A DNA stretch of 60,502 bases from Rubrivivax sp. (GTDB lineage: Bacteria; Pseudomonadota; Gammaproteobacteria; Burkholderiales; Burkholderiaceae_C): the NCBI GenBank assembly GCA_024641945.1, contig JAHECD010000015.1, forward strand, positions 1-60,502, given 5' to 3'. The stretch's first letter is position 1, and each line of letters opens with the position of its first letter. Shown here in pieces: positions 42,568 to 51,547 of this stretch. A program made the position numbers and the translations under genes. Under the pieces are notes generated by a model. The model did not search any database, was not told the origin of the DNA, and worked only from the letters and a program-made list of their open reading frames with translations.

Positions 42568-43018
42568 CGGACATGGCGTCGGCGTCGGCGTCCGCGGGTC
42601 GAACCACCGTCACGGGCATCGGTGCATGTTGCACCAGCGCCTGCGCCACCGAGCCCAGGCCGCCGGCGTCGGTGTCGCCGACCCCGCGGGCGCCTGCCAC
42701 GAGCAGGTCGCAGCCGTAGTTCTCGGACAACTCGACGATCAGGTTGGCCGGGTCTCCCCCGGCCACCTCGCTTTCATAGTCGATACCCGCGGCCTCCAGC
42801 AACGCCTCGGCGGGGGCGAGAAGTTCGGCGCCGGCAGCCACGCGCAGGGCCTTGAGCTTGTCCGCGTCATGGGTCACCGCCATCTCGTACAGCGACGCCG
42901 GCTCCTGCACGTTGATCAATACCACGCTGGCCGACAGGCCGGACCCGACGAGCTTGAGTACGTGGCGCACCCCGGCCAGCGCACCACGCGAGCCATCCAC
43001 TGCGACCAGGATCTTCAT
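42533..43018 (-). CDS. Universal stress protein (UspA family)
   Basis: A 161-residue single-domain protein with the Usp fold start MKILVAVDGSRG and the ATP-binding signature G-2X-G-9X-GS at GARGVGDTDAGGLGS, so it belongs to the ATP-binding subgroup. The C-terminus is a short acidic Asp/Ala tail (ADADADAMSDAGDDADTAD). The ATG at 43016-43018 has a GAGGAG ribosome site nine bases upstream; the TTG two codons earlier is less likely. It leads the minus-strand run containing the cation pump, ligase and patatin, and is divergent from the acyl-CoA synthetase/GNAT gene. Confidence 0.93.
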   Translation of the reverse strand: MKILVAVDGSRGALAGVRHVLKLVGSGLSASVVLINVQEPASLYEMAVTHDADKLKALRVAAGAELLAPAEALLEAAGIDYESEVAGGDPANLIVELSENYGCDLLVAGARGVGDTDAGGLGSVAQALVQHAPMPVTVVRPADADADAMSDAGDDADTADH

Positions 43019-43208
43019 CTGCAAACTCCTCGACGGCGACGTTGCCCCGATGCCACGAGCCTATCCGCTCGCGGCGCCGGCTCAAAGCCCCGTCGCTGTC
43101 GGGGTTGCCTGAAATCAAGTTCGTCGACGATTGAGGGCCCCATACGCGGGAATCAACGCTCCGGCGCGGCATCATGGGCAGGTTCCCGCAAATTCGACCC
43201 GAAGCGCC

Positions 43209-45887
43209 ATGAGCATCCGCCACCTCGATTCCCTGTTCGACCCGCGCTCGGTGGCCGTGATCGGCGCCAGCGAGCGCCCGGCCCGAGTCGGCACGACGGT
43301 CTGGCGCAACCTGCGCGAAGGCGGGTTTCCCGGCCCGAGATGGGCGGTCAACCCCAAGTACACGCACATCGCCGGCGAACCGGCATACGCCGACGTGGCG
43401 AGCCTGCCCGAGGCTCCCGAGCTGGCCGTGATCTGCACCCCGCCGGCCACCGTGCCGGGCCTCGTCGAGGCGCTGGGCGAGCGCGGCACGCACGCCGCCA
43501 TCGTGCTCACCGCCGGGCTCGACGCGGCGCAGAAGCAGGCGATGCTCGACGCCGCGAACAAACACCTGCTGCGCATCCTCGGCCCGAACTGCCTGGGCCT
43601 GCTCTCGCCCCACGCCAAGCTCAACGCCAGCTTCGCGCATGCGGGCGTGCAGGCCGATGGCCTGGCCTTCGTGTCGCAATCCGGTGCGCTCGTGACCGCG
43701 ATGCTCGACTGGGCCAACGGCCGTGGCATCGGGTTCTCGCATTTCGTCTCGCTCGGCGAGCATGCGGACGTGGACTTCGGCGACATGCTCGACTGGCTCG
43801 CCAGCGATGCACGCACGCGCGCGATCCTGCTCTACATCGAGTCGATCGAAGCGCCGCGCAAGTTCATGTCGGCCGCACGCGCCGCGGCACGCAACAAGCC
43901 CGTGCTCGTCGTGAAGGCCGGGCGCTCGGCCGCGGGCCAGGCGGCGGCTGCGTCGCACACCGGCGCGCTCGCCGGCTCCGACCTCGTCTACGACGCCGCC
44001 ATCCGGCGCGCCGGCATGCTGCGCGTGGACACGCTGCAGGACCTCTTCGTGGCCGCCGAAACCCTGGCCCATGTGCGCGGGCAGCCACGCGCGGCGGATC
44101 TCGCCGCGCTCGAGCGCCTGACCATCGTCACCAACGGAGGTGGTGCCGGCGTGATGGCGGCGGACGCCGCCGCGCTGGCGGGCACCACGCTGGCGCCGCT
44201 CGGCGACGCGGTGCGTGCCGCCCTCGACGGGGCGCTGCCCGCCAACTGGAGCCACGGCAACCCGGTCGACATCATCGGCGACGCGCCGGTCGAGCGCTAC
44301 GTGCACACCTTGCAGACGCTGCTCGCCGCGCCCGAGACCGGCACCCTGCTCTTCATGCATGCGCCGACCGCGATCGTGCCGAGTGCCGACATCGCCGCGG
44401 CGCTGGTGCCGGTGGTGCGGTCGGCGCCGCAGCGTGTGCTGAGCTGCTGGCTCGGCGGCCCTGCCGTGGAGACGGCGCGCCAGACGTTCCATGCGGCCGG
44501 CATCTCGACCTACGACACGCCCGAGGAGGCCGTGCGTGCGTTCCAGCTGCTCGTGACTTATCGGCGCAACCAGACGCTGCTGCTGCAGGCGCCACCCGCC
44601 CGCGCCACCCGCGCAGCCGCCGACATGGGCGCCGTGCGCATGATCGTCGACGCCGTGCTGGCCGAAGAGCGCGAGCTGCTGACCGAGCCCGAGGCCAAGG
44701 AGTTGCTCGCGGCCTGCGGCGTGCCCGTGGCCGGCACACGCGTGGTGGACACCGACCCGCGCGCGGCGGTCCGTGCAGCCGAAGCCATCGGCTACCCGGT
44801 GGCGCTGAAGATCCTGTCGCCGCAGATCACGCACAAGAGTGACGTGGGCGGGGTCGCACTCGATCTCGAAGACGGCGCGGCCGTGCACGACGCCGCCGCG
44901 ACGATGCTGCGCCGCGTGGCGCACCTGAAGCCGGACGCCACCGTGAGCGGGTTCACCGTGCAGGCGATGGTGCGCCGGCCGCACGCGCTGGAATTGATCG
45001 TCGGCGCGAGTGTCGATCCGCTGTTCGGGCCCGTGGTGCTGTTCGGGCAGGGCGGCACCTCGGTCGAGGTGGTGGCCGACCGCGCCATCGCGCTGCCGCC
45101 ATTGAACGCGCCGCTCGCGCGCGCACTGATCGCCGGCACACGGGTGTCCCGGCTGTTGGCGGGCTGGCGCGACGTGCCCGCGGCCGATCTCGATGCCGTG
45201 GTGTCGGTGCTCACGGTCGTGTCGCAACTGCTGGCCGACGAGCCGCGCATCGCGGAAATCGACATCAACCCGCTGCTCGCCGATGCGGCCGGCGTCGTCG
45301 CGCTCGATGCACGCGTGCGTGTGAGCGCCGCGGCGCCCGGCGGCGCGGCGCACTTCGCCATCCGGCCGTATCCGAGCGAGCTCGTCGAGACGATCGCCTG
45401 GCAGGGCCGCGAAGTCACGCTGCGACCGATCCGCCCCGAGGACGAGGCACAGCATCTCGAATTCCTCGGCCGGCTCGACCCGGTGGATATCCGCATGCGG
45501 GTCTTCTACAGCCGGCGCAGCATCGAGCGCAGCGAGCTCGCGCGCCTGACGCAGATCGATTACGAGCGCGAGATGGCCTTCATCGCCACCGCACCGAAGG
45601 TCGAAGGCGGCGAGGAGACGTTGGCCGTCGTGCGCGCCATTTGCGACCCGGACAACCACGACGCCGAGTTCGGCATCGTCGTGCGCTCGGACCTCAAGGG
45701 AGGCGGCCTCGGCGAGCGCATGATGCAAAAGCTCATCCAGCACCTGCGCGCGCGCGGCGTACAACGGCTGGTGGCCACCGTGTTGACGGAGAACAAGCGC
45801 ATGCTCGAACTGGCGCACGACCTCGGATTCGTCGTCGATGCCGAGCAACCCGAGGTCGAAACCCGCTCGATCCACCTCGACCTGTAA
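43209..45887 (+). CDS. Pat-like protein: NDP-forming acyl-CoA synthetase domains fused to GNAT acetyltransferase
   Basis: An 892-residue fusion. Residues ~5-130 are a CoA-binding Rossmann domain (SVAVIGASERPARVG). Residues ~145-450 hold ligase-CoA domains with RILGPNCLGL and ASHTGALAGSD. Residues ~480-710 form an ATP-grasp domain (GYPVALKILSPQITHKSDVGG ... IAEIDINPLL). Residues ~735-892 form a GNAT acetyltransferase (VTLRPIRPEDE ... FGIVVRSDLKGGGLGERMM). This is the architecture of the bacterial lysine acetyltransferase Pat/PatZ, which regulates acetyl-CoA synthetase. Whether the synthetase half is catalytic cannot be judged by eye. The ATG at 43209 begins just before the first domain. Confidence 0.92.
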   Translation: MSIRHLDSLFDPRSVAVIGASERPARVGTTVWRNLREGGFPGPRWAVNPKYTHIAGEPAYADVASLPEAPELAVICTPPATVPGLVEALGERGTHAAIVLTAGLDAAQKQAMLDAANKHLLRILGPNCLGLLSPHAKLNASFAHAGVQADGLAFVSQSGALVTAMLDWANGRGIGFSHFVSLGEHADVDFGDMLDWLASDARTRAILLYIESIEAPRKFMSAARAAARNKPVLVVKAGRSAAGQAAAASHTGALAGSDLVYDAAIRRAGMLRVDTLQDLFVAAETLAHVRGQPRAADLAALERLTIVTNGGGAGVMAADAAALAGTTLAPLGDAVRAALDGALPANWSHGNPVDIIGDAPVERYVHTLQTLLAAPETGTLLFMHAPTAIVPSADIAAALVPVVRSAPQRVLSCWLGGPAVETARQTFHAAGISTYDTPEEAVRAFQLLVTYRRNQTLLLQAPPARATRAAADMGAVRMIVDAVLAEERELLTEPEAKELLAACGVPVAGTRVVDTDPRAAVRAAEAIGYPVALKILSPQITHKSDVGGVALDLEDGAAVHDAAATMLRRVAHLKPDATVSGFTVQAMVRRPHALELIVGASVDPLFGPVVLFGQGGTSVEVVADRAIALPPLNAPLARALIAGTRVSRLLAGWRDVPAADLDAVVSVLTVVSQLLADEPRIAEIDINPLLADAAGVVALDARVRVSAAAPGGAAHFAIRPYPSELVETIAWQGREVTLRPIRPEDEAQHLEFLGRLDPVDIRMRVFYSRRSIERSELARLTQIDYEREMAFIATAPKVEGGEETLAVVRAICDPDNHDAEFGIVVRSDLKGGGLGERMMQKLIQHLRARGVQRLVATVLTENKRMLELAHDLGFVVDAEQPEVETRSIHLDL

Positions 45888-45994
45888 CGCCAGCGCGCAA
45901 CCCGTCAGCGCGGGACGTCAGCTGTCGTTCCGATGATCGCGGGGTGTCTTCCCCCGTCCGTGCGGGTCGGTGGAGCAGCGGCAGGCCTATTGAA

Positions 45995-46018
45995 ATCGGC
46001 GTCCACCAGGACGCCGAT
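45995..46018 (-). terminator. Rho-independent-like terminator of the PRC-barrel gene
   Basis: ATCGGCGTCC pairs with GGACGCCGAT (10 bp) around a 4-nt loop. On the minus strand the stem is followed by TTTCAATA, a short T-rich tract, about 40 nt after the PRC gene stop. It may also stop transcription from the convergent acyl-CoA synthetase gene. Confidence 0.6.
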
Positions 46019-46028
46019 CGGGGTGACA

Positions 46029-46050
46029 CCGGCGCCCTTGCGGGCGCCGG
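46029..46050 (-). terminator. Second hairpin directly after the PRC-barrel gene
   Basis: A perfect 9-bp stem (CCGGCGCCC / GGGCGCCGG) with a 4-nt loop begins 7 nt past the PRC stop. Together with the hairpin at 45995 it makes a tandem termination region between two convergent genes. Confidence 0.5.
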
Positions 46051-46057
46051 CGCGGGC

Positions 46058-46411
46058 TCACTCCAGCCCGTAGTGCCGGTTCACCGAGCGGCCGTAGTCG
46101 TCGCTGTAGACGGGCGGCTCGCCACCCACGTAGTGCGGCGCGCCTTCGAGCGTGTCCTTGTCCAGCGGCACGACGTAGCCATCGAGCGACGTGTCGTACT
46201 TCAGGATGTTCCAGGGCAGCGGGTAACGGTCGGCGCCGATGCCAAGGAATCCGCCGAACTCGAGCACCGCATAGCGGATCTGCCCCGAGCGCTTGTCGAT
46301 CATCAGGTCGTCGATGGACCCGAGCCTGTCGCCAGCCTTGTTGTAGACGGCCGTGCCTTCGACCCTCTCGGACGAAATGATGTCGGTATGGGTCTGGGTG
46401 CTGGATTGCAT
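46058..46411 (-). CDS. PRC-barrel domain protein
   Basis: A 117-residue cytoplasmic protein that is essentially one PRC-barrel: VEGTAVYNKAGDRLGSIDDL, then RYAVLEFGGFLGIGADRYPL, then the PWNILKYD strand. The ATG at 46411 has a GGAG ribosome site (CTGGAGATTCAC). Short PRC-barrel proteins of this type are common in soil and plant-associated Proteobacteria, often linked to stress responses, but their role is not established. It stands alone with strong downstream hairpins. Confidence 0.9.
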   Translation of the reverse strand: MQSSTQTHTDIISSERVEGTAVYNKAGDRLGSIDDLMIDKRSGQIRYAVLEFGGFLGIGADRYPLPWNILKYDTSLDGYVVPLDKDTLEGAPHYVGGEPPVYSDDYGRSVNRHYGLE

Positions 46412-46867
46412 GTGAATCTCCAGTGAGTCGATGAAGGTTGAGGCCGGCTCGCGGCTCCCAACGCGGACGACGTGCCCATCGGCACATCGAGGACTCGTTT
46501 ATCCGCCGCCTGCGTCGCCCGCGGCGTCGGCCGAGCACGCACGCGGGCGTAGGACCCGTGGCCGCAGTGCTGACGGAGCCTTTGCCTCCACGGCCTGCCG
46601 CCGACAAGATTTCACGGCGCTCGAAGTCGTGAAATCTGCACGAAATTTCGACGCTTGCGGGCAACGCTGGAATGACGCCACAAGGCGGCCGACCGTCCGT
46701 TTCTTCCTCGCAGGCACGCAAAACATGCGCGAGTGAAGTCAAGCGTTGGATATGGCTTGATTTACGTGCCGTTACATCCTACAGTCGTACCGAAATGCAG
46801 GCTGTCACCGCCACGGGGCAGGCCAAAAAAGAGCATTCGATCCGAGGTCACATCAGGGGGTGTCGCA
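46412..46867. other. 456-nt intergenic region without a gene
   Basis: This interval separates the divergent PRC-barrel and exported PPC-protein genes. Short open frames occur on both strands but none has a convincing ribosome site or recognisable product. Its right half is less GC-rich than the neighbouring genes and holds a candidate promoter. The left half should contain the PRC promoter; no clear match was found. Confidence 0.6.
46757..46785 (+). promoter_or_regulatory. Candidate sigma70 promoter of the exported PPC-domain protein
   Basis: TTGATT (46757-46762) and TACAGT (46780-46785) are separated by exactly 17 nt. Transcription would start near 46792, giving a leader of about 75 nt. Confidence 0.5.
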
Positions 46868-48412
46868 GTGTTCAAGTCCTTTCTCCGGAGCGGCCTGGCG
46901 GCCGCTTGGTTCGTCTTTGCCGGCCTGCTCGTGCAGGCGATGCCCGCCGCGGCACAAGTCACGTCGCTCACGCTGGCCAGCGACCAGGGCGACTACATCG
47001 GCGGCGGCCAGGCACTGTCCTACGCCGCGGCCGACGGCACCTTCACCGCCCTGGTCAATACGAGCAACGGCATCTCGATCAGCTTCAGGACGCCAGGGTT
47101 CGAGCACTTCTGGGATCTCGATTTCGCGGCGCCCGCCGGCGCGCTGCTGCGGCCGGGCACCTACGTCAACGCGACGCGCTATCCGTTCCAGGCGGCTGGC
47201 GCTCCGGGGCTGTCGGTCACGGGCGACGGCCGCGGCTGCAACATGCTCACAGGCAGCTTCACGGTGTTGCAAGTCGTCTACGGGCCGGGCAACACCGTCG
47301 CGGCCTTCGATGCCACATTCGAGCAGCATTGCGAGGGACTCGCGCCGGCACTGCGCGGGCAGATCCGCTACAACGCCAACGTCGCGCTCTACCTCACCGC
47401 GCCGACGCACCTGAGCGTCTTCCAGAACCGGCACGTCAATTTTCTGGTCACGGCCACCGATGCGCAGTTGCGCCACGTCACGCTGAGCGCGACGGCGCTG
47501 CCGCCGGGCGCCACCTTCGTCGACCTCGGCAACAACACCGGCACGTTCAACTGGACACCGACCGGCAGTCAGCTCGGCTCGTTCGTGGCCACCTTCCGCG
47601 GCGTGGATACCGCAGGCGCACAAGCCACGGTGACGACGCAGGTCAGCGTGCTGTTGCCGCCGCCGTCGAACGACGAATTCGGCACGCCCGCCGTGTTGCC
47701 GTCGTTTCCGTACACCATCACCGAGGACGTGACGACCGCCACCGCTGCGCCGGACGACCCCAATTGCTTCAGCAATACGCAGTCGGTCTGGTTTGCATTC
47801 ACGCCGCGCACGTCGATGCGACTGGAAGTGAACACGCTGGGCAGCAACTACGACACGGTGCTGTCCGTACACACCGGAACGCGCGGCTCGCTGACACAAC
47901 TCGGCTGCAACGACGACGCGTTCGGCGTGCTCCAGTCGCGCGTGCGGTTCGACGCCGCGGCGGGCACGACCTACTACTTCATGGTCGGCACGCTGTTCTC
48001 GCCGGTCGCGGGCGCGCGCCTCGTGTTCAATCTCCTGCCGGCACCGCCGCCGTTCACCTTCAGCGCGAGCGTGGCGCAATTCGGCAGCGTGACGCCTTCC
48101 AGCGGCGCCGTCACGCTGAGCGGCACCGTGCAGTGCAGTTCGCCGACCTACGTGACGGTCAACGGGCAGCTCAAGCAGGTGCGCGGCCAGGTGCCGGTCA
48201 ACGGCTACTGGAACGTCTTCGTGCCTTGCGACGGCGTCACGCCCTGGAGCACCACCGTGCAGTTCCAGCTGGCGCTGCGCAAGGGGCGGTCCGCCGCACT
48301 CTTCAGCGGCGGCAAGGCCGGTGTCACCGCGTCGGCCCAGGCCTTCGACCCCGACACCGGCGAGTCCCGCCAGATCAACCTGACGACGGGCGTCACGCTG
48401 CGCGGCCGGTGA
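46868..48412 (+). CDS. Exported protein with Ig-like and prepeptidase C-terminal (PPC)-like domains
   Basis: A 514-residue protein starting at GTG 46868, seven bases after an AGGGGG ribosome site. The signal peptide is LAAAWFVFAGLLVQAMPAAAQ. A unique N-terminal beta-rich region (~31-180) follows. Then come a putative Ig-like repeat (~185-260: NVALYLTAPTHLSVFQNRHV ... GTFNWTPTGSQLG), a PPC-like jelly roll (~275-385: SVWFAFTPRTSMRLEVNTLG, TYYFMVGT) and a C-terminal beta domain with paired cysteines. No protease domain is present although PPC modules often accompany secreted proteases. It is probably a secreted binding protein of unknown target. Confidence 0.82.
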   Translation: MFKSFLRSGLAAAWFVFAGLLVQAMPAAAQVTSLTLASDQGDYIGGGQALSYAAADGTFTALVNTSNGISISFRTPGFEHFWDLDFAAPAGALLRPGTYVNATRYPFQAAGAPGLSVTGDGRGCNMLTGSFTVLQVVYGPGNTVAAFDATFEQHCEGLAPALRGQIRYNANVALYLTAPTHLSVFQNRHVNFLVTATDAQLRHVTLSATALPPGATFVDLGNNTGTFNWTPTGSQLGSFVATFRGVDTAGAQATVTTQVSVLLPPPSNDEFGTPAVLPSFPYTITEDVTTATAAPDDPNCFSNTQSVWFAFTPRTSMRLEVNTLGSNYDTVLSVHTGTRGSLTQLGCNDDAFGVLQSRVRFDAAAGTTYYFMVGTLFSPVAGARLVFNLLPAPPPFTFSASVAQFGSVTPSSGAVTLSGTVQCSSPTYVTVNGQLKQVRGQVPVNGYWNVFVPCDGVTPWSTTVQFQLALRKGRSAALFSGGKAGVTASAQAFDPDTGESRQINLTTGVTLRGR

Positions 48413-48416
48413 CACG

Positions 48417-48439
48417 ACGACCGCCGCCAGGGCGGTCGT
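48417..48439. terminator. Bidirectional terminator hairpin
   Basis: ACGACCGCC and GGCGGTCGT form a perfect 9-bp stem with a GCCAG loop in the 54-nt gap between two convergent genes. No T-run is evident on either side. Confidence 0.5.
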
Positions 48440-48466
48440 GCGCCGGCCGGCCCTTGGGCGGAGTCG

Positions 48467-50701
48467 TCAGAGCCCGCCCATCGTGGCCGTTGGATAGAAC
48501 GGCAGGCTGCGCACGCGGGTGCCCGACAGCTTGGCCCAGGCATTGGCCAGTGCCGGGGCAAAGGTCGGCACGCCGAGTTCACCCACGCCGCCGATCGGCA
48601 CCGTGCGGTCGGCGGCGGCGGGCGCCGGCATGATCGCCACGCTCACGCTCGGCATCTCGTTCAGGCGGATCATGCGGCTCGAATTGAAGTTCTTCGATTG
48701 CGCCACACCGTTCACGAACGTCTGGCGGCCGTACAACGCCGCGTTCAGCGCGTGCACCACACCGCCGACGATCTGCGCTTCGACCTGCCCCGGGTTCACC
48801 GTGAGGTAGCTGTCGATCACGACCCACACACGCATCACACGCGGCCCGGTGCTCGTCTTCGAGACCTCCACCACCTGCGCCACGATGCTGTTGAAGGCAG
48901 CGCCGATGGCGATGCCGCGCGCACGGCCCGACGGCACGCCCGACGACCAGCCGGACAGCTGCGCCACCTTGTCCAGCACCGCCGTCCAGCGTGGATCGGT
49001 GAGGCGCGAACGGCGGAATGCATAGGCATCCTCGCCGGCCGCCGTGGCGAGTTCGTCGATCATCGACTCGACTGCAAACGTATTGATCGATGCGCCCACC
49101 GACCGCCAGAACCCGACCGGCACCGGCGACGGGTGGCTCACCCATTCGGTCAACCTTGCGCCAAACGCATAGGGCAGGGCCTGAGACGCCTCGTAGCCCT
49201 GGCTGTCGCCGGCCGCACCGAGCGGCACGCCGCGCTGGCCCAGGATCGACGGCGAGACATTGCGGTACGTCCATCCGCTGACGAAGCGTTTGGCGTCCAG
49301 CCCCGCACGCACACGCACCACCGCCATCGGCCGGTACTGGTCGTGGGTGAAGTCCTCTTCACGTGGCCACATCAGCTTGACCGGGCGCTGCAGGGCCATG
49401 CCGACCTGCACCGCCTGGCTGATGAAATCCTGTTCCGCCTTGCGACCCAGCCCGCCGCCGAGGAAGGTGACGTTGATCGTGATCTTCTCCGGCGGCAGCC
49501 CGGTGAGCGTACTCACGAGCGCCAGCGCGCCCCGGGCGGATTGTGTCGGCGCCCAGACCGTGCAGCTCACGCCGGCCACGTAGTCGACCGTGCAGTTGAG
49601 GACTTCCATGCACGCGTGCGCCACGTAGGGCAGCGTGTACGTGGCGTCCAGCACCTTGGCGGCACCGGCGATCGCCGCGGTGGCATCGGTGGCGCTGCGC
49701 TCGACGGTGTAGGCCGTACCGGGGGGATTGGCGCCGCCGGCCACGTAGGGCGTGGCTTGCGTGAGCAGGCGCTGCGCGTCGGCCAGGATCTGCGTGCTGC
49801 TCATCGACGCCGCATTCGCGGGCAACGTCCACTTGGGCGACAGGCGCTTGGTGGCCTGCCAGGTGTCCCAGGTGTTGGTGCCGACGACAGCGACCGCATT
49901 GACGTTGCCCGTCAACTCGGCGCCGCGCCCGGTGCCCGCCATCACGCGTGTGGGCACGACGGCGATCATGCCGGCGGGCTTGGATGGCACCGACGTGAGC
50001 GTGCCGCCGAAGGTCGGGCAATGTTTGATGACCGCGTACACCATGTTCGGCACACGCACGTCCAGGCCGTAGACCGCACTGCCGTCGACCTTGGACGGAA
50101 TGTCCGGCCGTGCGAAGGTCTTGCCGATGCACTTGAACTGGCTGTCGGGCACGAGCGGGGCGCCGGTCGGCACGGGCAGCAGCGCCGCCGCGGCGGCCAC
50201 CTGGCCATAGCTCAGCGTCGCGCCGGTGGGTGCATGGCGGATCACGCCGTTGGTCACGCTGAAGTTGGCGCGTGTGGCGTCACCGACGCGGGCCATCGCC
50301 GCGGCGACCAGCATCTCGCGCGCAGCGGCACCGGCGTCGCGCATCTTCCAGAAGTTGGCCCGCGTGACGCTGCTGCCCACCGTGTTGATCGACGTGCCGA
50401 TCGGCGCGGGGTTGGCCAGCGTCGGGCCGCCCTGCACGAGCTTGACACGCGCCGGGTCGACCATCAGGTCTTCGCACAACACCTGTGCCAGGCCGGGATA
50501 GGAGCCCTGGCCCATCTCGGACGGGCCCATCGTGAGCACGATGCTGTCGTCGGTGCCGACCGTGAGCCAGGAGTTGACGGCGGTGGTCGCTGAAGCGGCC
50601 GCAGCGCCGGTCGGCAGGATCAGGCCGAGGGTCAGGCCCAGCGCAGTGCCGGAGGTCGCGCCGAGGAATTGACGGCGGTCGAGGACGGGAGATTCGATCA
50701 T
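48467..50701 (-). CDS. Molybdenum hydroxylase large subunit (isoquinoline 1-oxidoreductase beta-like)
   Basis: A 744-residue molybdopterin-binding subunit of the xanthine oxidase superfamily. It has a Tat-type N-terminus (DRRQFLGATSGTALGLTLG), which indicates export of the folded complex. Molybdopterin-contacting segments include GPSEMGQGSYPGLAQ, a VTFLGGGLGRKAEQDF block and the C-terminal GGVGELGVP with the catalytic glutamate E708. It would hydroxylate an aromatic heterocycle or aldehyde using water. It follows the [2Fe-2S] subunit gene by 13 nt in the same direction, a complete two-subunit enzyme without a separate FAD subunit. Electrons probably go to a cytochrome, which is not encoded here. 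Confidence 0.93.
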   Translation of the reverse strand: MIESPVLDRRQFLGATSGTALGLTLGLILPTGAAAASATTAVNSWLTVGTDDSIVLTMGPSEMGQGSYPGLAQVLCEDLMVDPARVKLVQGGPTLANPAPIGTSINTVGSSVTRANFWKMRDAGAAAREMLVAAAMARVGDATRANFSVTNGVIRHAPTGATLSYGQVAAAAALLPVPTGAPLVPDSQFKCIGKTFARPDIPSKVDGSAVYGLDVRVPNMVYAVIKHCPTFGGTLTSVPSKPAGMIAVVPTRVMAGTGRGAELTGNVNAVAVVGTNTWDTWQATKRLSPKWTLPANAASMSSTQILADAQRLLTQATPYVAGGANPPGTAYTVERSATDATAAIAGAAKVLDATYTLPYVAHACMEVLNCTVDYVAGVSCTVWAPTQSARGALALVSTLTGLPPEKITINVTFLGGGLGRKAEQDFISQAVQVGMALQRPVKLMWPREEDFTHDQYRPMAVVRVRAGLDAKRFVSGWTYRNVSPSILGQRGVPLGAAGDSQGYEASQALPYAFGARLTEWVSHPSPVPVGFWRSVGASINTFAVESMIDELATAAGEDAYAFRRSRLTDPRWTAVLDKVAQLSGWSSGVPSGRARGIAIGAAFNSIVAQVVEVSKTSTGPRVMRVWVVIDSYLTVNPGQVEAQIVGGVVHALNAALYGRQTFVNGVAQSKNFNSSRMIRLNEMPSVSVAIMPAPAAADRTVPIGGVGELGVPTFAPALANAWAKLSGTRVRSLPFYPTATMGGL

Positions 50702-50714
50702 GGTGCGGTTCTCC

Positions 50715-51155
50715 TCACAGGCCGGCGACGGCTTGCTTGATGCGCTGGTAGGTGCCGCAGACGCAGAGGTTCTTCACCTCCGAGGCGATCTCCGAACCGT
50801 GGTGCCCGGCGTTCATCGCGCCGGCCACCGTCATCACCATGCCCGGCTGGCAGTACCCGCATTGCGGCACCTGGTTGGCGATCCACGCCTTCTGCGCCGG
50901 GTGGCTGCAGTCCGGGGACAGGCCCTCGATCGTGACCACCTTCTTGCCCACCGCCGAGCCGACGTCGAAGACACACGAGTGCTCGCGCTGGCCGTCGACG
51001 AGCACGGTGCAGGCCCCGCAGACCTCGATGCCGCAGCCGTACTTGGTGCCGGTGAGGCCGATCAGGTCGCGCAGCACCCACAGCAGCGGCATGCCGTTGT
51101 CGCTGACGTTGACGGAGTGGATCTGGCCATTGACGTTCAGGTTCAAGGTGCTCAT
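50715..51155 (-). CDS. Molybdenum hydroxylase [2Fe-2S] small subunit
   Basis: A 146-residue protein with both iron-sulfur motifs of the family: the plant-ferredoxin type cluster (GTKYGCGIEVCGACTV plus the Cys in EHSCVF) and the helical cluster (QCGYCQPGM and the C-terminal CVCGTYQRI). It passes electrons from the molybdenum site of the large subunit. The ATG at 51155 gives the normal short N-terminus (MSTLNLNVNGQ); the in-frame sequence upstream does not look coding. It has no signal peptide and would be exported with the Tat-bearing partner. Confidence 0.94.
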   Translation of the reverse strand: MSTLNLNVNGQIHSVNVSDNGMPLLWVLRDLIGLTGTKYGCGIEVCGACTVLVDGQREHSCVFDVGSAVGKKVVTIEGLSPDCSHPAQKAWIANQVPQCGYCQPGMVMTVAGAMNAGHHGSEIASEVKNLCVCGTYQRIKQAVAGL

Positions 51156-51547
51156 CGGGGTGCCTCGGGCTTGAGAACGGTCCGGCGGTTCGGCGCCGGT
51201 GCGAATTCCGGTTCGGAACGGAGGCACACAATATGTGCATACGGCACATTTAAAGGTAAGCGATTGGATCAAGTTGCGACGCGGCGCATCCACCACCGGG
51301 ACGTGGCGTCACACGGTTCTTCACGCTGCCGGTGAAGCGGCCATCACCGCGGCGCAGCGCCTGGGCGGCGCGACGACGCCGCGCACGGTGTCCGCTTGCG
51401 CAGGTGCGCCGTCGCCGATTCACCGTGCGTCAAAGGCAGCGGCGGCCGATCATCGGGCCCGTTGCTCGGGCCACGGAGCGCGGACATCGCCCGATCAATC
51501 GAGCTGCGCCCGCACTGCGCGCGCGCCGGCATCGCCGGGTTGGCCGG
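51156..51547. other. 392-nt intergenic region upstream of the molybdenum hydroxylase operon
   Basis: No open frame here has a convincing start or recognisable product. The segment near 51230-51260 is AT-richer than its surroundings and includes an inverted repeat. It should hold the hydroxylase promoter and the end of the PhoX transcript. Confidence 0.6.
51231..51251 (-). promoter_or_regulatory. Inverted repeat, candidate operator of the molybdenum hydroxylase genes
   Basis: ATATGTGC and GCACATTT (7 of 8 positions paired) flank a 5-bp centre, 77 nt upstream of the [2Fe-2S] subunit ATG. Its size suits a dimeric repressor or a LysR-type protein. No regulator gene is adjacent. Confidence 0.45.

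Noticed and set aside
42867..45875. 1000-codon minus-strand open frame opposite the acyl-CoA synthetase/GNAT gene
   Set aside because: Arg/His-rich translation with no domain; the plus-strand protein is unmistakable.
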